The position numbers and the translations under genes are program-made. The notes beneath the pieces are model-generated. The model was not told where the DNA came from. It was given only the letters and a program-made list of their open reading frames with translations, and made no database searches. Positions 52,263-62,515 of a stretch of DNA of 64,000 bases are shown here, piece by piece; the first letter of the stretch is position 1, and every line of letters begins with the position of its first letter. Source of the DNA: Okeania sp. SIO2B3 (lineage in GTDB: Bacteria; Cyanobacteriota; Cyanobacteriia; Cyanobacteriales; Microcoleaceae). The stretch lies in contig NZ_JAAHGH010000003.1 in NCBI RefSeq assembly GCF_010672525.1, positions 62,001 through 126,000 of the forward strand, read 5' to 3'.

Positions 52263-54014
52263 TTGAAACATAATATTAAGTTTGATTTCTTGAAACCTAG
52301 ATCCAATTATTGGAAGCTCTTACCCTATATCTATGACCATTGGCCTACCATTGTCAAAGCATTAGGTTGTACGTTGGCTTTTACAATTTTCTGGCCTATT
52401 TTAGCATGGCTATTGGGTGAAATGGCAGGTCATATTGGTAGGGGAGATGTAGGAGCGATCGCTCAACTTGCAGGTCTTGCAGCTATTATTTTCCTCGTCA
52501 AAGGAACTGTACAGTATGGTCAAGATACCCTAATGGCAAAAGCTGCTTTTACTATTGCTCTAGACTTGCGGAAGGAGGTTTATTCTCATTTACAAAGACT
52601 CAATATTAGTTACTTTGAAAAGTCAAAAACAGGAGACCTTTCTTATCGATTGACAGAAGATATTGACCGTACTGGAGAGGTTGTCAATAAATTTTTTCAC
52701 CAATTTGTTCCTTGTATTTTACAGTTGGTAGTTGTGCTGGGTTACATGACTTATCTCAACTGGCAATTAACTGTTGCGACTTTGGTAGTTGCACCGCTAA
52801 TGGCATTGTTAATAGGTTGGTTTGGAGAATTATTACTTTCTTTTTCGCACCAAAGTCAAAATCGAATTTCTAATTTATCAGCTTTAATAACAGAGGTATT
52901 TAGTGGTATTAGAATAGTACAAGCATTTGCTGCTGAGGAATATCAAATTGCTATATTTTCTGTGGAAGCTGAACAAAATCGACAAGCAAAATACATGGCA
53001 GAAAAAGTCAAAGCGCTCCAGTTTGTAGTAGTCGGTTTTTTAGAGGCAATGAGTGTAGCTTTTTTGTTTTTTTTGGGGGCGTGGCAAATATCTGAAGGAA
53101 ACTTATCTGGAGAAGGTTTTATTAGTTATTTAACAGGTGTGGCGTTGTTAATCGATCCGATTTCTTTAACAACAAGTAATTATAGTGAGTTTAAACAAGG
53201 AGAAGCATCCTGTGACCGGATTTTTGAACTTTTAAATATTCAACCTCAAGTTATAGAAAAATCAGATGCTATTGCTCTTCCTCCAGTAGTGGGAAAGGTA
53301 GAATATAAAAATGTATGTTTTGATTATCAGCCAGAAAAAAAGGTTTTAAAGAATCTAAATTTATTAGTAAATTCAGGAGAAATAATTGCTCTGGTAGGAG
53401 CTTCTGGAGCAGGTAAAACTACATTGGCAAATTTGTTACCTAGATTTTATGATGTTCAGTCAGGGGAAATATTAATTGATGATATAAATATCAAGGATGT
53501 TACTCTTACAAGTCTCAGAAGACAAATTGGAATTGTACCTCAAGAAGTAATTTTATTTTCAGGAACTATCTCCCAAAATATTGCTTTTGGTCAGCTAGAT
53601 TATAATATTGATGCAGTAAAAAAGGCGGCTAAAGTTGCTAATGCTCATCAGTTTATTTCTAAGCTGCCAAAAGGTTATCAAACTTGGGTAGGAGAAAGGG
53701 GTGTTAATTTATCTGGAGGGCAAAGACAAAGAATAGCTATCGCTCGTGCAATACTAGAAAATCCGAAGATATTAATATTAGATGAAGCGACTTCTTCTCT
53801 TGACTCTGAATCTGAATTTTTAGTACAAGAAGCGTTGGAAAGATTGATGCAAGGAAGAACGGTATTTATTATTGCCCATAGACTAGCTACTGTACGTCGT
53901 GCTAATCGGATTTTGGTTATGGAAAATGGTGAAATATTAGAATCAGGAACTCACACAGAATTATTAGAAAAAGGTACGCTTTACGCTCGTTTTTATCAGC
54001 AACAATTTAGTTAA
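52263..54014 (+). CDS. ABC transporter, fused permease/ATP-binding protein (MsbA/HlyB type)
   Basis: GASGAGKTTLANLLPRFYDVQSGEILIDD, NLSGGQRQRIAIARAILENPKILILDEATSSLDSESE; TTG start. Confidence 0.96.
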   Translation: MKHNIKFDFLKPRSNYWKLLPYIYDHWPTIVKALGCTLAFTIFWPILAWLLGEMAGHIGRGDVGAIAQLAGLAAIIFLVKGTVQYGQDTLMAKAAFTIALDLRKEVYSHLQRLNISYFEKSKTGDLSYRLTEDIDRTGEVVNKFFHQFVPCILQLVVVLGYMTYLNWQLTVATLVVAPLMALLIGWFGELLLSFSHQSQNRISNLSALITEVFSGIRIVQAFAAEEYQIAIFSVEAEQNRQAKYMAEKVKALQFVVVGFLEAMSVAFLFFLGAWQISEGNLSGEGFISYLTGVALLIDPISLTTSNYSEFKQGEASCDRIFELLNIQPQVIEKSDAIALPPVVGKVEYKNVCFDYQPEKKVLKNLNLLVNSGEIIALVGASGAGKTTLANLLPRFYDVQSGEILIDDINIKDVTLTSLRRQIGIVPQEVILFSGTISQNIAFGQLDYNIDAVKKAAKVANAHQFISKLPKGYQTWVGERGVNLSGGQRQRIAIARAILENPKILILDEATSSLDSESEFLVQEALERLMQGRTVFIIAHRLATVRRANRILVMENGEILESGTHTELLEKGTLYARFYQQQFS

Positions 54015-54120
54015 TATAGTCATTTCAAATAAGGATGAAACACTTTTTTGGCTGAAACCCTTTCCAGGAAAGAAACACTCGTCCCAGTCTTATTCAGAAT
54101 GACTATATCTTGTAATTATT

Positions 54121-54350
54121 TAGGGTTTGCTGATTAAATATCAAAGCATTGACTGATATTGGTTTTAGTATTTTTTTGTCTAAAAAAGTTCCAGCTTTTC
54201 AGCTCTTTGAGCTGCATAAAGCTAGTATTTTGGGACAATTATGGCAGAAAAATCACTCTTAAAATTTTTCCGACTATCTTCTCTATAATTCCCATTTCTC
54301 CAGTATAGCTGTCTCCTACCCCTACTAAAATAATTTTTCAGCAAGCCCTA
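54121..54350 (-). mobile_element. Family A MITE-like element
   Basis: TAGGGTTTGCTGATTAAATATC...TTTTTCAGCAAGCCCTA. Confidence 0.8.
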
Positions 54351-54501
54351 TTTAGCCGTCAGCTAGCCTTCTGGGTGCTCAATAATAATAATTAATAATT
54401 ACCTATTTATTTCTAAGAAGAGGATTGACTAAACGGATTTTTTTATCCATGAATGGAGAGAGTTTATACCTTGATTTTTCCGGAACTTTGTTATCAGTAA
54501 T

Positions 54502-54736
54502 TAGGGCTTACCGATCTAATCTAAAAGTATTTACAGATCAAGGTAAGTGCCTTTTTGGACTCGAAAAAAATGCCTGGTTTTCAGCTCTTCATGCTCAAAA
54601 AGTTAGTATTTTAGACTTATAGTTGGGCAGAAAAATCATTCTTACAAAATTTATATCCTACCTCCTCGCTCATTCTTTTTTACCTAGTATAACTGTCTCC
54701 TACCCTTACCCATAAGACTTTTGAGCGCAAACCCTA
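54502..54736 (-). mobile_element. Family A MITE-like element
   Basis: TAGGGCTTACCGATCTAATC...AAGACTTTTGAGCGCAAACCCTA. Confidence 0.75.
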
Positions 54737-55326
54737 ATTAGCTTCATACAAAATGAACTTATAAGGCAGTATTGAAAAATAATATATGTTTGTATTTTTT
54801 ACTGAAAAATATTTTGGAGTTGCAAATATTGTCTACTTCAGCAGGGAGATAAAAAATGACTCGCTTGTTTTAATAAATGTAAAGAAATGAAATTCTTTAG
54901 TGGCAGCTTTAATCTACTTGCGTTAAATTTAGGTTATAGGGTAGGAGTAAGTATTAGGTCGATGCCTTTTACTTTCAAGTTTAAAGTGAAAAAGCATTTC
55001 CTGACGGAATGCTCCGCAAACAGATACCTAATTGCAAAAATTTTTCGGCTGATAGTTGATAGCTAGTTAAAGCTAATAAAACTTAATACTTAGAAATAGA
55101 CGAATTAATCTGAGTAGGCCAATTTCTTTGGGAAAGATATATGGGTTTGTACCCTTCAATTAAATTAATAGGGAAAAATCAAGGAAATAGAGGAATCATA
55201 ATTACCGAAAAATTGTGGTTTAAAGCCTCCCCTTTTAAGGGGATAATAAATAAAATTTTTCATGATTAGTCAATCCTCTTATTTTCAAGAAGAGGTAATT
55301 ATTAATTATTAATTATTCATTATTCA

Positions 55327-55812
55327 TTGTTGAATGCATCAATGGATAAAAAATCTGGGGAAGTTCTACCAAAAAATATCAGATTAAAATTAGAAGTATC
55401 TCAGAAGGAGAAAAATACTATGATGGAAATTATACCTCTAGCAAATAAGAACATCATTGGTCTTAGTATTGATGGCAAAATTGAAACAAGAGACATTGAA
55501 GAAATGAAAAATTTAGTGGAGGAAAGATTAAAATCTCAACCTAAATTACGAGTTTATGTTGAAGTTAAAAGTTTTCAAGGAATATCTGTGGAGGCTTTAT
55601 GGGAAGATTTAAAATTTGGTCTAGGACATCTGAAATATTTTGATAAAAAAGCAGTTGTATGTGACGCAGCTTGGGTAAATAAATTGACTATTGCTGGTAA
55701 TAAAATTTTTAGTAATATGACCCATATAGAGGCAAAATGTTTTTCCTGGTCAGAAAAAGACCAGGCTTTAGAATGGATAATAACTGACACTCCATGGACT
55801 CAAGTCGCGTAG
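55327..55812 (+). CDS. SpoIIAA-like (STAS-related) protein
   Basis: GLSIDGKIETRDIEEMKNLVEERLKSQPKLRVYVEVKSFQGISVEALWEDLKFGLGH; true start may be Met at 55423. Confidence 0.85.
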   Translation: MLNASMDKKSGEVLPKNIRLKLEVSQKEKNTMMEIIPLANKNIIGLSIDGKIETRDIEEMKNLVEERLKSQPKLRVYVEVKSFQGISVEALWEDLKFGLGHLKYFDKKAVVCDAAWVNKLTIAGNKIFSNMTHIEAKCFSWSEKDQALEWIITDTPWTQVA

Positions 55813-56556
55813 ATTCTGTTTTCTCCGTGACATGAAAAACGTCAACATTGGGAAGCAAAAATTGTTAAGACAGGTGAATTTATCCCCTGTCTTAATTTTT
55901 CATCAGTTTACTGAAAAATTATGCCAAATTTTGTCAAAGTTAGGAATAGAGTAATTGTCAAACAAAAAAATTAGACTAAAATCTGGGTCAGGTATTTAGT
56001 AATTTAAGTTCTTCTTGAGAGACAGAATATTAAGGGTTAAAAATTTTCCTAGTTGATAGTACTTTTCAATTTAATTAAATAAATAACGTCTGCCCTCTAA
56101 TTTCTACCTCTCTCCTTTAAGCAAGAGTATCTTTGGTCTACCTAAATGAAAATTTCTAGAATTCATAATTCTATTTATTCACAGCTAATATAAAAATTAA
56201 GGAAACTCTGATAGAACAACTATATAATTTTAATTAATCTAATTGTAAAATAAAAGGACTTATGTAATACAACCTATAGTCATCATTGCCACCTATGGGG
56301 AAGCAATCTCAAATCCTAGTTTTTCCCATCTCATGCGTAAGTTCCGATATAAATAGTTTCAACAATGTCAAAGATATAGCTAAGAAAGAATGGGTTAGGA
56401 CAATTACTGATGATAAATCTTTAGACTAGGAAATGTTTTTCCAACTTTTCCCTCCTCCCTATTCCCTGCTATATAAAATTAAAACTTGAAAATAGCTAAT
56501 CACCTAACAGTTAGGTAATAGAATTTCTAGCTTTTGACAAAATTGTAGTTAATAAT

Positions 56557-56805
56557 TAGGGTTTGCGTATGGAAAGTCTTTTTGCTGAGGTAGGAGACAG
56601 GAGACAGCTATACTGGAGACAGGAGAAATGGGAATGAGCAAGGAGGTAGGAGTAAGAATTCTAAGAATGATTTTTCTACCCAACTATGAGGCTAAAATAC
56701 TAGCTTTTTGAGCAAAATCAACTGAAACAGGGGCACTGCAATTCGACCCTAAAAATGCTCAAACCTTTATATATTAATACTTTTATAATTAATCAGCAAG
56801 CCCTA
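56557..56805 (+). mobile_element. Family A MITE-like element
   Basis: TAGGGTTTGCGTATGGAAAGTC...TTAATCAGCAAGCCCTA. Confidence 0.8.
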
Positions 56806-56817
56806 ATTCTCTTAAAA

Positions 56818-57726
56818 TTAAGATGTTGCACCAATCGCCCACAATACTAAAGGCAAAGTTAAAAAAGACAACAATGTTGATACCACAACAACTCTAGAAG
56901 TTCGTGGTGCATCACCACCAAATTCATTAACTATTAAAAAAGAAACTAAAGCACTTGGCATTGCACTTTCTAAGACTAACACTTGTAAATCAAGCATTTC
57001 TAAACTCATAAATTTACCAATTAAATAAGCAACGATCCCTCCTCCCAATAAACGCATCAAACTAGCACCCACTTCATAATTACTAGGTTGAAAACGATTA
57101 TTAGCTATTTGTATTCCCATTAATAACAAAGAAATTGGAATTGCAGCTTCTCTCAAAAGATGTAAACCATCATCAAGTTTTAGAGGTAGTTGAATATCAA
57201 ATGAATTTAAAATTAAACCCAAAATCATTCCCCAAATTATGGGTAATTTGAGAGTAAAAATAATAGAAGACCAAACACCTCCTCCTCTGAGAATTGCAGG
57301 CATTGTACCTAGCACGATTAGATTAAAGGATATTAAATATATTACCGCCCTTTCTAACCCAGCTTCTCCTAATGCAAATAAAGTTACAGAAAGACCCATA
57401 TTTCCAGCGTTTGGTAAAGCTGTTGTAGCTACTAAACTTTTTTGTATAGCCACAGAAAAACCTAATTTCCATCCTATTGCCCAAGTTATTAAACAGAGTA
57501 AAATATAAGTTAGCCCAAAGGCTACAAACATTTCAATTGCTTCTTCAATACTAATAGTAGTTCGATACATTATATCTGTTAGTAATGCCGGAAATAACAC
57601 ATATAAAGCTAGTTTGGAAAGTGTCGGTTCATCAATGGAAAATTTTTTGGCAAATATAAAACCAATTAAAACAATACATCCCACTGGAAAAACGGCAGAT
57701 ACAACCGAAAATAAAATCTCAATCAT
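56818..57726 (-). CDS. AEC (auxin efflux carrier) family transporter
   Basis: Multi-TM, FALGEAGLERAVIYLISFNLIVLGTMPAIL, REAAIPISLLLMGIQIA, ESAMPSALVSFLIVNEFGGDA. Confidence 0.9.
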   Translation of the reverse strand: MIEILFSVVSAVFPVGCIVLIGFIFAKKFSIDEPTLSKLALYVLFPALLTDIMYRTTISIEEAIEMFVAFGLTYILLCLITWAIGWKLGFSVAIQKSLVATTALPNAGNMGLSVTLFALGEAGLERAVIYLISFNLIVLGTMPAILRGGGVWSSIIFTLKLPIIWGMILGLILNSFDIQLPLKLDDGLHLLREAAIPISLLLMGIQIANNRFQPSNYEVGASLMRLLGGGIVAYLIGKFMSLEMLDLQVLVLESAMPSALVSFLIVNEFGGDAPRTSRVVVVSTLLSFLTLPLVLWAIGATS

Positions 57727-57950
57727 AGTTGAAAAAAATCTGAGTCAATCATTTTACCAAATAATTAATAATTAAATAATTCTGGTTTAAAGTCTCCTCT
57801 TTTAAGGAAAAAAAACGGTCAAGGGGTAGCGATGTCTCCTCGGCATATCCAATCGACCAAGAGAAGAAATAATATTTCCTGATATTCAATTCCGTAAAGG
57901 TTTTAACCAGAGGTAGTTATCAATTAATGAAAAAATTATTTTCCTGATAT

Positions 57951-59246
57951 TTATTGGTTCTTAATTTCTATAGCTACTTTTTGCACTTCACTAAAAACTC
58001 GCATTAAATTTCCACCCCAAATTTTTTGAATATCCTCTTCAGGATATCCCCGTGCTACTAATTCTTTTGTAATATTTGGCATTTCTGAAACATCATTCAT
58101 TCTTCTAACTCCACCACCACCATCTAAATCTGAACCAATGCCAACATGATTGATACCCATAACTTTTACCATATAATCTATATGGTCTACTACATCAGCA
58201 ACATTAGGTTTATTTTTGGGATATTTATCATTAATTAGATCGCATTTTTCTCTAAATTTTTCTCTTTCTACTTGACTCAGTTTTCCCTGCCAATAAGCAG
58301 TTCTTTCTTTGGCAATTGCTTTCATAGCTTTTTCTCTTTCTGGTGCTTGAGGTAGTTTTTTGATATAAGTATCAAAAATACAAACTTGTACCACTCCACC
58401 ATTCTCTTTAACAGCTTTTAGCATTTCATCACTCATATTTCGAGGATTGTTTTCTAGCGATCTAGCACTAGAATTAGAGGCAATTATTGGTGCTTTTGTT
58501 AACTTAATTACATCCCAAAATGTATCATCATGGACGTGATAAATGTCAACCATAATACCCAAACGATTCATTTCTTTGACAACTTTTTATCCCAAATTAC
58601 TTAACCCATTCCATTCTTGTTTTTCATCGGTAGAAGAATCGGCTAGTTCATTATTTTTGGAATGAGTTATTATTATATATCTAATACCTTGGTCGTAGAA
58701 AAATTTAACATTACTAATATCTTTACCAATAGGATAGCCATTTTCAATACCCATAAATATCGCTATTTTACCCATTTTATCCAGGCGTTCAGCATCCTCT
58801 GGATTTAAGGCAATTTCAACTTTTTCTGAATTTTCTTCTGCCATCTTTTTTGTTATTTCAATCATTTTAATGGCTTTTGCTTTTGCCTGTTCGTGCCCTT
58901 GACGATCGCGTTCTCTTTGAGGAGTAAATATTGACATAAAGACAGCATCTAATCCACCTTCTTGCATCCTAACAATGTCCCATTGACCACTTCCTAGTTT
59001 TCCTGGTAGATGTCTAATATTAGGTTGAAAATCAGGATTTAAAAATTGACGATAAGGCCAATCAATATGGCTGTCAATTGTTAAAACTTTTTCGTGTATT
59101 TCTTCAGGAGTTAATACTTTTTGTTGCTGCTCTTGAGTTGCTTCAGGAGATGGTGGTAATTTTTTGTTAGAGATAGTACATCCATGTACTGTTAAAGAAA
59201 GTAGAATTATTGACAATGATAAGACTGGATTTTTTGATAAATTCAT
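57951..59246 (-). pseudogene. Membrane dipeptidase (peptidase M19) lipoprotein with one in-frame stop
   Basis: TIDSHIDWPYR, MGIENGYPIGKDISNVKFFYDQGIRYIIITHSKNNELADSSTD..NGLSNLG*KVVKEMNRLGIMVDIYHVHDDTFW; both halves in one frame. Confidence 0.88.
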
Positions 59247-59309
59247 CTAGATTACACCTCAAAATTAGTATCACAAAAGGGTAGGATTCAATAATTAATA
59301 ATTAATAAT

Positions 59310-59520
59310 TAGGGTTTGCTTATGGAAGTCTTTTGGTAGGGGTAGGAGTTAACCCACCCGCGGGCATCTCCCAGGAGGGGAAGTCAGGATAAATGGGAAT
59401 TATAGAGGAGATAGTCGGAAAAATTATCCCTTGATTTTTCTGCCATAATCGTTCCAAAATACTAGATTTTTGATCTTTTTTCACCGAAAAGCTGACACTT
59501 TTTTAGACCAAAAAATACTA
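59310..59520 (+). mobile_element. Family A element, right end missing or decayed
   Basis: TAGGGTTTGCTTATGGAAGTCTTTTGG.. with family interior. Confidence 0.55.
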
Positions 59521-59978
59521 TTCAGCTATTAACACTCAGCTATCAGCAATGTGAGTAATAGACATCTCTATAAAAGAGGGAACAGGTAATACCATTTCTC
59601 TGTAAAAATGCGCTTAATAATTGTTGCTCAGACCTTATTAAACTGACTATTTTCATCTTTATATTAAGTAAAAATTCATGGATAAATGGTATAACAGGGA
59701 GAAATAATTGATAATTTATGGATAATAATTGATTTTATTTGGAATTTCTACCCGATTTATAATCAATAATTACTTCTAAGAGCTGATAATAGACATCGTA
59801 AGCATTTCCTGTGGACTGCTGCGCAAACAGCATTCAGCAGCCAGTTTATCAGCTCTTGATAAACATCTACTATTTTCCGCTACAGAATTGCATGAATTGA
59901 ACTCAAACTCGTCGTTCTTGTGGTTAATTCTCTGATGAAAAATGTAATTGTTAATTATTAATTATTAATTGTTGAATC

Positions 59979-60239
59979 TTACTCATCTTCTGGTTTCAGA
60001 GATCGTACAGTTTCTTGAATTGACCCTATAAAAAATCCCATAATTGCACCTATTGTTGCATAAGTACGAGGTGCTTTTGCACTGCTATAACCTTTATCTA
60101 TTCTCGTAAAATTACAACATTGATAACGACTTTTACTCATCTCGGCAGCAGCTAATCCAATTACTGAACCGATTAAAGCCATCATCAAGCCAGAAAATAT
60201 TACTAGCTTTAAATTAATTGTTTTTTCTTCCATTACCAA
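59979..60239 (-). CDS. Small membrane protein, unknown
   Basis: 86 aa, two hydrophobic segments. Confidence 0.6.
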   Translation of the reverse strand: MVMEEKTINLKLVIFSGLMMALIGSVIGLAAAEMSKSRYQCCNFTRIDKGYSSAKAPRTYATIGAIMGFFIGSIQETVRSLKPEDE

Positions 60240-60342
60240 TTAACCTCCATAATTGGAATTAAAATAAAATTATTTATATATTTTTTTTCTAGCATAATTT
60301 TGACTATTTTCAACTATTAACAGTAAAAAAATTCATAAAAAT

Positions 60343-60957
60343 TCAATCAATGTTACAGGCATTAAGGCGAGCTAAAAAGTATACTGCTAGTTTAGCTCCA
60401 TAAGGAGAATCCCACCAAGCAACAGGAAAACAACCTTTAGGTGCTTCTAGACTAAAATTCAGTTTTTCATAAGGTATTGATTTATTGTTTGATAATAATC
60501 CAAGTCGTTCACAGGTCATATTCAACACTTTCATATCTATTTGAGAAATATCATAAGTTCCTCCCATACTTTCATAAATTTTCTTTTGTATACTAAAGCC
60601 AAAATGACCTTTACTATAATTCATCCAAAGCTCGTCGATTAAATTTATTACGCTACATGGAAATTTTATAACATCATCAGGAGTCAGTTTTTCTTTGTCA
60701 GTTTGACCAGATATTTCTAACATTACTTTTGCAGTTTCTTGGTCTGCTTCTTTCCATTTTCCTGCGGATAATAAATCTCTTAATTTTCCGTAGCGGTAAA
60801 TATCAGAAATCAACATTAATGCTTCATCTAACTTTTTTTCTAGTTGAGCTACTCTTTCTGATAATTCTAACTCCCTTGAATTTTGTTGTGATGAGAAAGA
60901 TTCATCAGAGGAAATAGTAGATGTATTTATCTCTTTATATTCTATTTCGTTAGACAT
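60343..60957 (-). CDS. GUN4-domain protein with N-terminal coiled coil
   Basis: LRDLLSAGKWKEADQETAKVMLEISGQ..KFPCSVINLIDELWMNYSKGHFGFSIQKKIYES. Confidence 0.85.
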   Translation of the reverse strand: MSNEIEYKEINTSTISSDESFSSQQNSRELELSERVAQLEKKLDEALMLISDIYRYGKLRDLLSAGKWKEADQETAKVMLEISGQTDKEKLTPDDVIKFPCSVINLIDELWMNYSKGHFGFSIQKKIYESMGGTYDISQIDMKVLNMTCERLGLLSNNKSIPYEKLNFSLEAPKGCFPVAWWDSPYGAKLAVYFLARLNACNID

Positions 60958-61206
60958 AATTACTCCAAAAATTTTGCTCTAAACTATTTTTTTAGTATTT
61001 AGTAGTTCCTGGTTAGGGAAAAGTGGTAATAGTTTCTGACTTGATTATTTACTGAATAATTAAGGTTTAAAGCCTCTCCTTTAAAAAGAGAAATAAGAAA
61101 AAATTTTCCTTTTAGTCGATCCTCTTCTTTTTAGAGAGAGGTAATTATCAATTATCAATTCTTGAAAGTATTGACTTTCTCACAAATCCTGTACATATTT
61201 TTATAG

Positions 61207-62133
61207 TTAATTCTGCTCTAGAATTGATTTACTAATTACTTCACTAATAACTAAATTACCTTCAGGACTTAAATGAATATGGTCTCGATATAAACTATCT
61301 GGTTCTGAGACAGATTTAAAAATAGGTAGTAAATCTAGATATAAAATATTCTCTGCCTGAGTAAATTCTTCTAAACGTTTACGAGTTTTAATTTCATAAT
61401 CGCGGGGTCCAGGTTCACTTACTTCCCGTAGTAAAGGAGTCATTGCTAGAATAAATTTAGCATTGTTTAAATTAGCCAATTCATGAATTTTTTTAATTGC
61501 TACTAAATTAAAACCAATCCGGTCGCCTTCTTCTTTAATTTCAGGAACTTTTGGAGCCTTGAAAAAATAACGATTTATCAATTCTGCAATAGCTGAAGGA
61601 GGTTTTTTATCTGGATAATTGCGGTCTAGTCCGACCACGGATGAACTAGGTGCTTTAGCAAATAAATCATCAGTATTAATTAGTAATATTACTATTTGAG
61701 AATTAAACAAACCGAACTTTTCTAAATAAGCAAATTCATTTCTCGGACCCCAAGAATTAGCTGAGGCATTAAGAACTTCAACTATTTTATCTTTACCAAA
61801 TTTTTCACTTAAATAGTTTTCTATAATTGCAGAAACTGTATCATTTTGGTCAGTCCACCAATTACCATTAGCCACAGAGTCTCCTACAAGAAATATTCTC
61901 AATGTAGTATTTTCTTTTGACTCTTCTATTGGTTTTGACCGCATAGAATACTGATTGATTTTGATGCGATTTCCAAAGCGACTAACATTTTGATTTGGTG
62001 CTAAGAGATAACCAATTTGATTATCTGCAATATAAGTCAGAGGATTACCAAAACCCACTATAACTCGGAGTCCTATTTCCAATATCCCCAATAATCCAAG
62101 TATAAGTGCTGAAATTATAAGTAGAATTTTCAC
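61207..62133 (-). CDS. SGNH/GDSL-hydrolase family protein, N-terminally membrane anchored
   Basis: FLVGDSVANGNWW, NASANSWGPRNEF, YRDHIHLSPEGN. Confidence 0.85.
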   Translation of the reverse strand: MKILLIISALILGLLGILEIGLRVIVGFGNPLTYIADNQIGYLLAPNQNVSRFGNRIKINQYSMRSKPIEESKENTTLRIFLVGDSVANGNWWTDQNDTVSAIIENYLSEKFGKDKIVEVLNASANSWGPRNEFAYLEKFGLFNSQIVILLINTDDLFAKAPSSSVVGLDRNYPDKKPPSAIAELINRYFFKAPKVPEIKEEGDRIGFNLVAIKKIHELANLNNAKFILAMTPLLREVSEPGPRDYEIKTRKRLEEFTQAENILYLDLLPIFKSVSEPDSLYRDHIHLSPEGNLVISEVISKSILEQN

Positions 62134-62240
62134 TAATCTAAATTAAATAAATGAATCAATTTTATTTTCAATGATTTAGTCTCTAGTCTTGAGGGTAATA
62201 AATATTGCTTTTTTGACCGATTATATTATTATTTACTAAT

Positions 62241-62515
62241 TAGGGCTTGCTGATTAATTATCAAACCATTAACAAGTAAAGGTTGGAGCCTTCTTTGATT
62301 CCCCAAAAGTGTGCTGGTTTTAGTCTAAAACCCTCAAAAAGGCACGCATAAAAGGCAAACCTTCGGACAGAAAAATTGAGGGACAAAACGCCCGCTCCTA
62401 TCTCCTCGCTCATTCCCTGTTTTTCCTGTCTTCCCCTCCCCTCCACGGTCGGGGGAGGGGCTAGGGGTGGGTTGTCTCCTACCCCTACCAAAAGACTTTC
62501 CATACGCAAACCCTA
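62241..62515 (-). mobile_element. Family A MITE-like element
   Basis: TAGGGCTTGCTGATTAATTATC...AAAGACTTTCCATACGCAAACCCTA. Confidence 0.8.

Noticed and set aside
54425-54622. 65-aa ORF
   Set aside because: Runs into a family A MITE-like element; no independent coding evidence.
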